Source of the DNA: Prevotella sp. UBA5379
GTDB taxonomy: Bacteria; Bacteroidota; Bacteroidia; Bacteroidales; Bacteroidaceae
Direction of reading: 5' to 3'
Assembly (NCBI GenBank): GCA_002409785.1
Contig: DHOX01000060.1
Coordinates: 1 to 35,766 of the forward strand
DNA: 35,766 bases
Positions 32,796-35,766 of the stretch are shown piece after piece (within the stretch, counting starts at the first letter, position 1; each line of letters opens with the position of its first letter). The position numbers were made by a program, and so were the translations under genes. The notes beneath the pieces were generated by a model, which saw only the letters and a list, made by a program, of their open reading frames with translations, did not search any database and was not told where the DNA came from.

Positions 32796-32833
32796 GGTTT
32801 TCTTCCCTTCTTGGTTCTAAATTTCAATATTCA

Positions 32834-35149
32834 TCACTCTGATCTTTTCTCCTCTTTCCGCCGGGCCAGGTTCAGTGCACTTCCGGCCTTGAACCATTCT
32901 ATCTGAATTTTATTATAGGTATGCTCCACCGGGAAATGCTCCTCATGGCCATCCTGATGCTTCAAGACCACCAGAAGCTGGTGCCCCGGCGCGAAATCCT
33001 TCAGTCCCTTGATGGAAATGCGATCGTTCTCCATAACTCTGTCATAATCTTTTTTATCGGAAAACGTCAATGCAAGCATCCCCTGCTTCTTCAAATTGGT
33101 CTCATGAATCCGGGCAAAACTCTTGGCAAGAATCACTTTCACATTCAGATACCGGGGCTCCATGGCCGCATGCTCACGGCTGGATCCTTCTCCATAATTA
33201 TCCTCGGCGACCACGATGGAATCAAGTCCATGCTGCTTATAGTCCAACGCTGCAGAGGACACCTCCTTGTAACGGTCATCCAACTGATCTTTCACCTGGT
33301 TAGATTCACCATTGAACGCATTCACGGCTCCCATGAGCAGGTTTCTGGAAATATTCTCCAGATGCCCGCGATATTTCAGCCATGGCCCTGCCATAGAAAT
33401 ATGATCCGTAGTACATTTCCCTTTCGTCTTGATCAGCAAGGGCATATTATCATAATCCTTCCCGTTCCACGGAGCAAAAGGTTCAAGTTTCTGCAATCGC
33501 TGGGAAGAAGGTGAGATGACCACCTCCACCTCCTGTTTCTGCGCTGAGGGAGGGACGAACAGTCCTTCCCGTTCCAGGGCAAGAAGTCCCTCTTCCTCCG
33601 GATGAAGATGAGAAATAAACCCGTCCGGAGGGAAATCATTACCGCATGGTTCTTCCAGTCTCACCTCAGCACCATCACGATCCGCCAAGACATCCGTCAG
33701 CGGATTGAAGTCCAGCCTGCCGGCAATAGCAAGTGCTGTGGCCATCTCCGGACTGCCGATAAAGGCAAAAGTGTTAGGGTTCTGGTCAGCCCTTCTGCGG
33801 AAATTCCGGTTGAAGGAAGTGACAATCGTATTCTTTCTGACAGGATCATCTGTATGCCGTTTCCACTGTCCGATGCAAGGACCACAGGCATTGGTCATGA
33901 TCACCGCTCCTATCTTGCGGAAATCATCGAGGAGACCATCCCGCTCTGCGGTGCAGCGGATCTGCTCAGACCCGGGATTGATGATCAACTGTGCCTTTAC
34001 CGGAATATTCTTCAGGATCGCCTGACGGGCCACACTTGCAGCCCGTGCAAGATCCTGATAACTTGAATTCGTACAACTCCCGACCAGGGCCACCTCTACT
34101 TTCATGGGATAACCCTTCTCTGGACCTTTCTCTTTCATCATGCTGACAGGTGTGGCCGCATCCGGAGTGAAGGGACCATTAAGATAAGGTTCTATCTTAC
34201 TGAGGTCTATTTCCAGAATCCGGTCATAATACTTTTCCGGATGCTCTTCTATTCCCGGATCAGCACATAAGTCTGCCGCATATTTACGGGCCAGCCCGGC
34301 CACCTCCTGACGCCCTGTCTTGCTGAGATATTCGTCAGCATGATCGTCAAAAGGAAAAATGCTGCAGGTCGCACCTAACTCCGCACCCATATTGCAAATC
34401 GTTGCTTTCCCGGTAGTAGAGATCGTTTCCACCCCTTCACCAAAGTATTCCAGGATAGCATTCGTTCCTCCCTTGACGGTCAGCATGCCCAAGATTTTCA
34501 AGATCACATCCTTGGGAGCAGCCCATCCGGACAGACGGCCGGTAAGATGTACGCCGATCAGACGCGGCATCCTCAACTCCCAGGGCTGTCCGGTCAGCAC
34601 GTCCACGGCGTCAGCTCCACCCACGCCAATGGCGACCATACCCAGTCCTCCCGCATTAGGCGTATGGGAATCTGTTCCGAGCATCATTCCTCCAGGAAAG
34701 GCGTAGTTCTCAAGTACGACCTGATGGATAATGCCTGCACCAGGAGCCCAGAAGCCGATATGATATTTACGGGCAGCGGAACTCAGGAAGTCGTAAACTT
34801 CCTTGTTTGTCATCCGCGCAACCGGTAAGTCCAGTGCCGCTCCCCTGTCAGCACGGATCAGATGATCACAATGAACGGAGGCAGGAACCGCTACTTCATC
34901 CTTGCCTGCATTCATAAACTGAAGCAGGGCCATCTGGGCGGTAGCATCTTGCATCGCCACACGATCAGGCCTGAAATCCACATACTCGGCTCCTCGCTTG
35001 AAAGGTCTCAACTGAACAGGATCATAAAGATGAGAATACAACACTTTCTCAGCATACGTCAGCGGACGCTGGAGAACTTCCCTGATTTTACTCACTCTAC
35101 CCGCATACGATGCATAGAAATTTCTGATCATCTCAATATCTAATATCAT
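32834..35149 (-). CDS. acn: aconitate hydratase
   Basis: Interconverts citrate and isocitrate through a [4Fe-4S] cluster. The 771-aa protein is of the mitochondrial-aconitase type. Cluster cysteines are C359 (LVGSCTNSS), C422 and C425 (NACGPCIGQW), nearly the same numbers as in mitochondrial aconitase. SVHCDHL, GTDSHTPNAGGLG and the swivel-domain EDNYGEGSSREHAA loop are all intact. It is first in an acn-gltA pair on the - strand, with a -7 box and a palindrome about 35 bases upstream of the ATG. Confidence 0.96.
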   Translation of the reverse strand: MILDIEMIRNFYASYAGRVSKIREVLQRPLTYAEKVLYSHLYDPVQLRPFKRGAEYVDFRPDRVAMQDATAQMALLQFMNAGKDEVAVPASVHCDHLIRADRGAALDLPVARMTNKEVYDFLSSAARKYHIGFWAPGAGIIHQVVLENYAFPGGMMLGTDSHTPNAGGLGMVAIGVGGADAVDVLTGQPWELRMPRLIGVHLTGRLSGWAAPKDVILKILGMLTVKGGTNAILEYFGEGVETISTTGKATICNMGAELGATCSIFPFDDHADEYLSKTGRQEVAGLARKYAADLCADPGIEEHPEKYYDRILEIDLSKIEPYLNGPFTPDAATPVSMMKEKGPEKGYPMKVEVALVGSCTNSSYQDLARAASVARQAILKNIPVKAQLIINPGSEQIRCTAERDGLLDDFRKIGAVIMTNACGPCIGQWKRHTDDPVRKNTIVTSFNRNFRRRADQNPNTFAFIGSPEMATALAIAGRLDFNPLTDVLADRDGAEVRLEEPCGNDFPPDGFISHLHPEEEGLLALEREGLFVPPSAQKQEVEVVISPSSQRLQKLEPFAPWNGKDYDNMPLLIKTKGKCTTDHISMAGPWLKYRGHLENISRNLLMGAVNAFNGESNQVKDQLDDRYKEVSSAALDYKQHGLDSIVVAEDNYGEGSSREHAAMEPRYLNVKVILAKSFARIHETNLKKQGMLALTFSDKKDYDRVMENDRISIKGLKDFAPGHQLLVVLKHQDGHEEHFPVEHTYNKIQIEWFKAGSALNLARRKEEKRSE

Positions 35150-35170
35150 TTCAACCTTATTTTTAGTTAT

Positions 35171-35189
35171 TATCTTTTTGACAAAGATA
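35171..35189 (-). promoter_or_regulatory. -7 box of acn inside a 19-bp palindrome
   Basis: On the - strand TATCTTTG (35189-35182) is a perfect -7 box, 32 bases upstream of the acn ATG. It is the left half of an inverted repeat TATCTTT-N5-AAAGATA covering 35171-35189. A regulator bound here would cover the promoter. No TTTG -33 box is visible. Confidence 0.45.
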
Positions 35190-35320
35190 ACAAATAATTC
35201 ATTAATGTCACCTGTTCTCCCCGATATTTTTGCAAATTGATACTTTATTTCCGTAAAATCAAGATATATTTGTATATTTATACCCTTTTACTGTCCTGAT
35301 GAATAACCATAACTAAAATT

Positions 35321-35356
35321 GAAAAAGCCGTACACGAAATCGCATACGGCTCTCTT
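35321..35356 (-). terminator. terminator of the TonB-dependent receptor gene
   Basis: Read on the - strand, AGCCGTA and TACGGCT form a 7-bp stem around a 12-base loop and lead into TTTTT. It lies 70 bases beyond the receptor stop codon. Confidence 0.65.
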
Positions 35357-35421
35357 CAAACAGTAAATATAAAGATTAAGAGATGCTTGTAGATCGCATC
35401 TCTCGGGAATTCACAACAGAG

Positions 35422-35766
35422 TTAAAAATGAAATTTCAAATCGATTCCACACTGTATGCCATTACCTCGCTGGGCAAAGGTCAACTCCTGGCCTGAAGCC
35501 CCGCTCTGGAAAGAAAAGGTATTATACTTTGTGTTGGTCAGATTACGACCCCAGAAACTCCATTTGACAAAACCAAAATCAAGATCCGCATGGGCGCCCA
35601 ATACTGCGTAGAACTTCTGCGCATAGGTGTTGCTTTCATCCCAATAGGTCTTGCCCTGCCCATAGACATTGGCTCCAATGATAATCGCCTGTAATTTGCC
35701 GGCAGGAAGGTCAAAACGATAGTCTGCCCGAGCGGAGAATGTATGCATCGGGACATAAGGCACCTT
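35422..35766 (-). CDS. TonB-dependent outer-membrane receptor, C-terminal part
   Basis: The last 114 codons of a gene whose start lies beyond the right edge. The frame is open to the window end, reading KVPYVPMHTFSARADYRF, the late-barrel motif common in TonB-dependent receptors. It has alternating barrel strands (WSFWGRNLTNTKYNTFSF is the typical 'GRNLTNTKY' strand) and a C-terminal phenylalanine (KFHF) as needed for outer-membrane insertion. The substrate cannot be told from this part; an iron-siderophore, heme or cobalamin receptor is possible. A GTG three bases from the edge is not a start. Confidence 0.85.
   Translation of the reverse strand, partial: KVPYVPMHTFSARADYRFDLPAGKLQAIIIGANVYGQGKTYWDESNTYAQKFYAVLGAHADLDFGFVKWSFWGRNLTNTKYNTFSFQSGASGQELTFAQRGNGIQCGIDLKFHF

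Noticed and set aside
1..35766. Mobile elements, CRISPR arrays, tRNA or rRNA genes
   Set aside because: I found no transposase or integrase frame, no spaced direct repeats of CRISPR type, and no T-loop GTTCGANNC-type sequence in a tRNA-like setting.

Overview
The window looks like chromosomal DNA of a Bacteroidales bacterium, most likely Prevotella-like (moderate confidence at family level). The evidence is the Bacteroidetes-type promoters (TAnnTTTG -7 boxes), the near absence of Shine-Dalgarno sequences, the NUDIX-type arabinose regulator, the RprX/RprY pair, an EF-G2 paralogue and a TonB-dependent receptor end. There is no sign of phage, insertion sequence, CRISPR array, tRNA or rRNA.

Positions 227-12111 (+) hold a nine-gene L-arabinose block. 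It contains a lipoprotein aldose 1-epimerase, a sodium/sugar symporter, an AraR-like NUDIX regulator, AraD, AraA, an FGGY ribulokinase (AraB), an exported GH51 arabinofuranosidase, transketolase and RpiB. Together they cover release and mutarotation of arabinose outside the cytoplasm, uptake, conversion to xylulose-5-phosphate, and entry into the non-oxidative pentose phosphate pathway. Four intergenic gaps carry hairpins, and tkt has its own promoter overlapping the end of the GH51 gene. Pyruvate kinase lies convergently on the - strand behind a shared 14-bp-stem hairpin.

Positions 13831-16188 (+) hold an HU/IHF protein, a 29-codon highly basic ORF resembling the COX24/AURKAIP1 (bS22/mS38) ribosomal protein family, and RNase G. 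Positions 16240-19292 (-) hold fabD, translationally coupled (ATGA overlap) to a 720-aa protein that fuses a cytoplasmic GH13 alpha-amylase to an AlaX-type alanyl-tRNA editing domain. Next on the - strand come rpsF-rpsR-rplI, then rprY and rprX, then an EF-G2-type translation factor whose catalytic G3 histidine is serine. rpsR and rplI carry strong Shine-Dalgarno sequences, unlike every other gene here.

Positions 26074-31420 (+) hold hemW with an unusual insertion, an iron-dependent alcohol dehydrogenase, a succinate-semialdehyde-type aldehyde dehydrogenase and a TcdA-like tRNA dehydratase. Positions 31440-35149 (-) hold acn-gltA, directly adjacent with no icd between them. The right edge is the C-terminus of a TonB-dependent receptor on the - strand.

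The most unusual observations are the GH13-AlaX fusion, the Shine-Dalgarno outliers in the operon for the ribosomal proteins that sequester the anti-SD, and the 29-aa COX24-like ORF.
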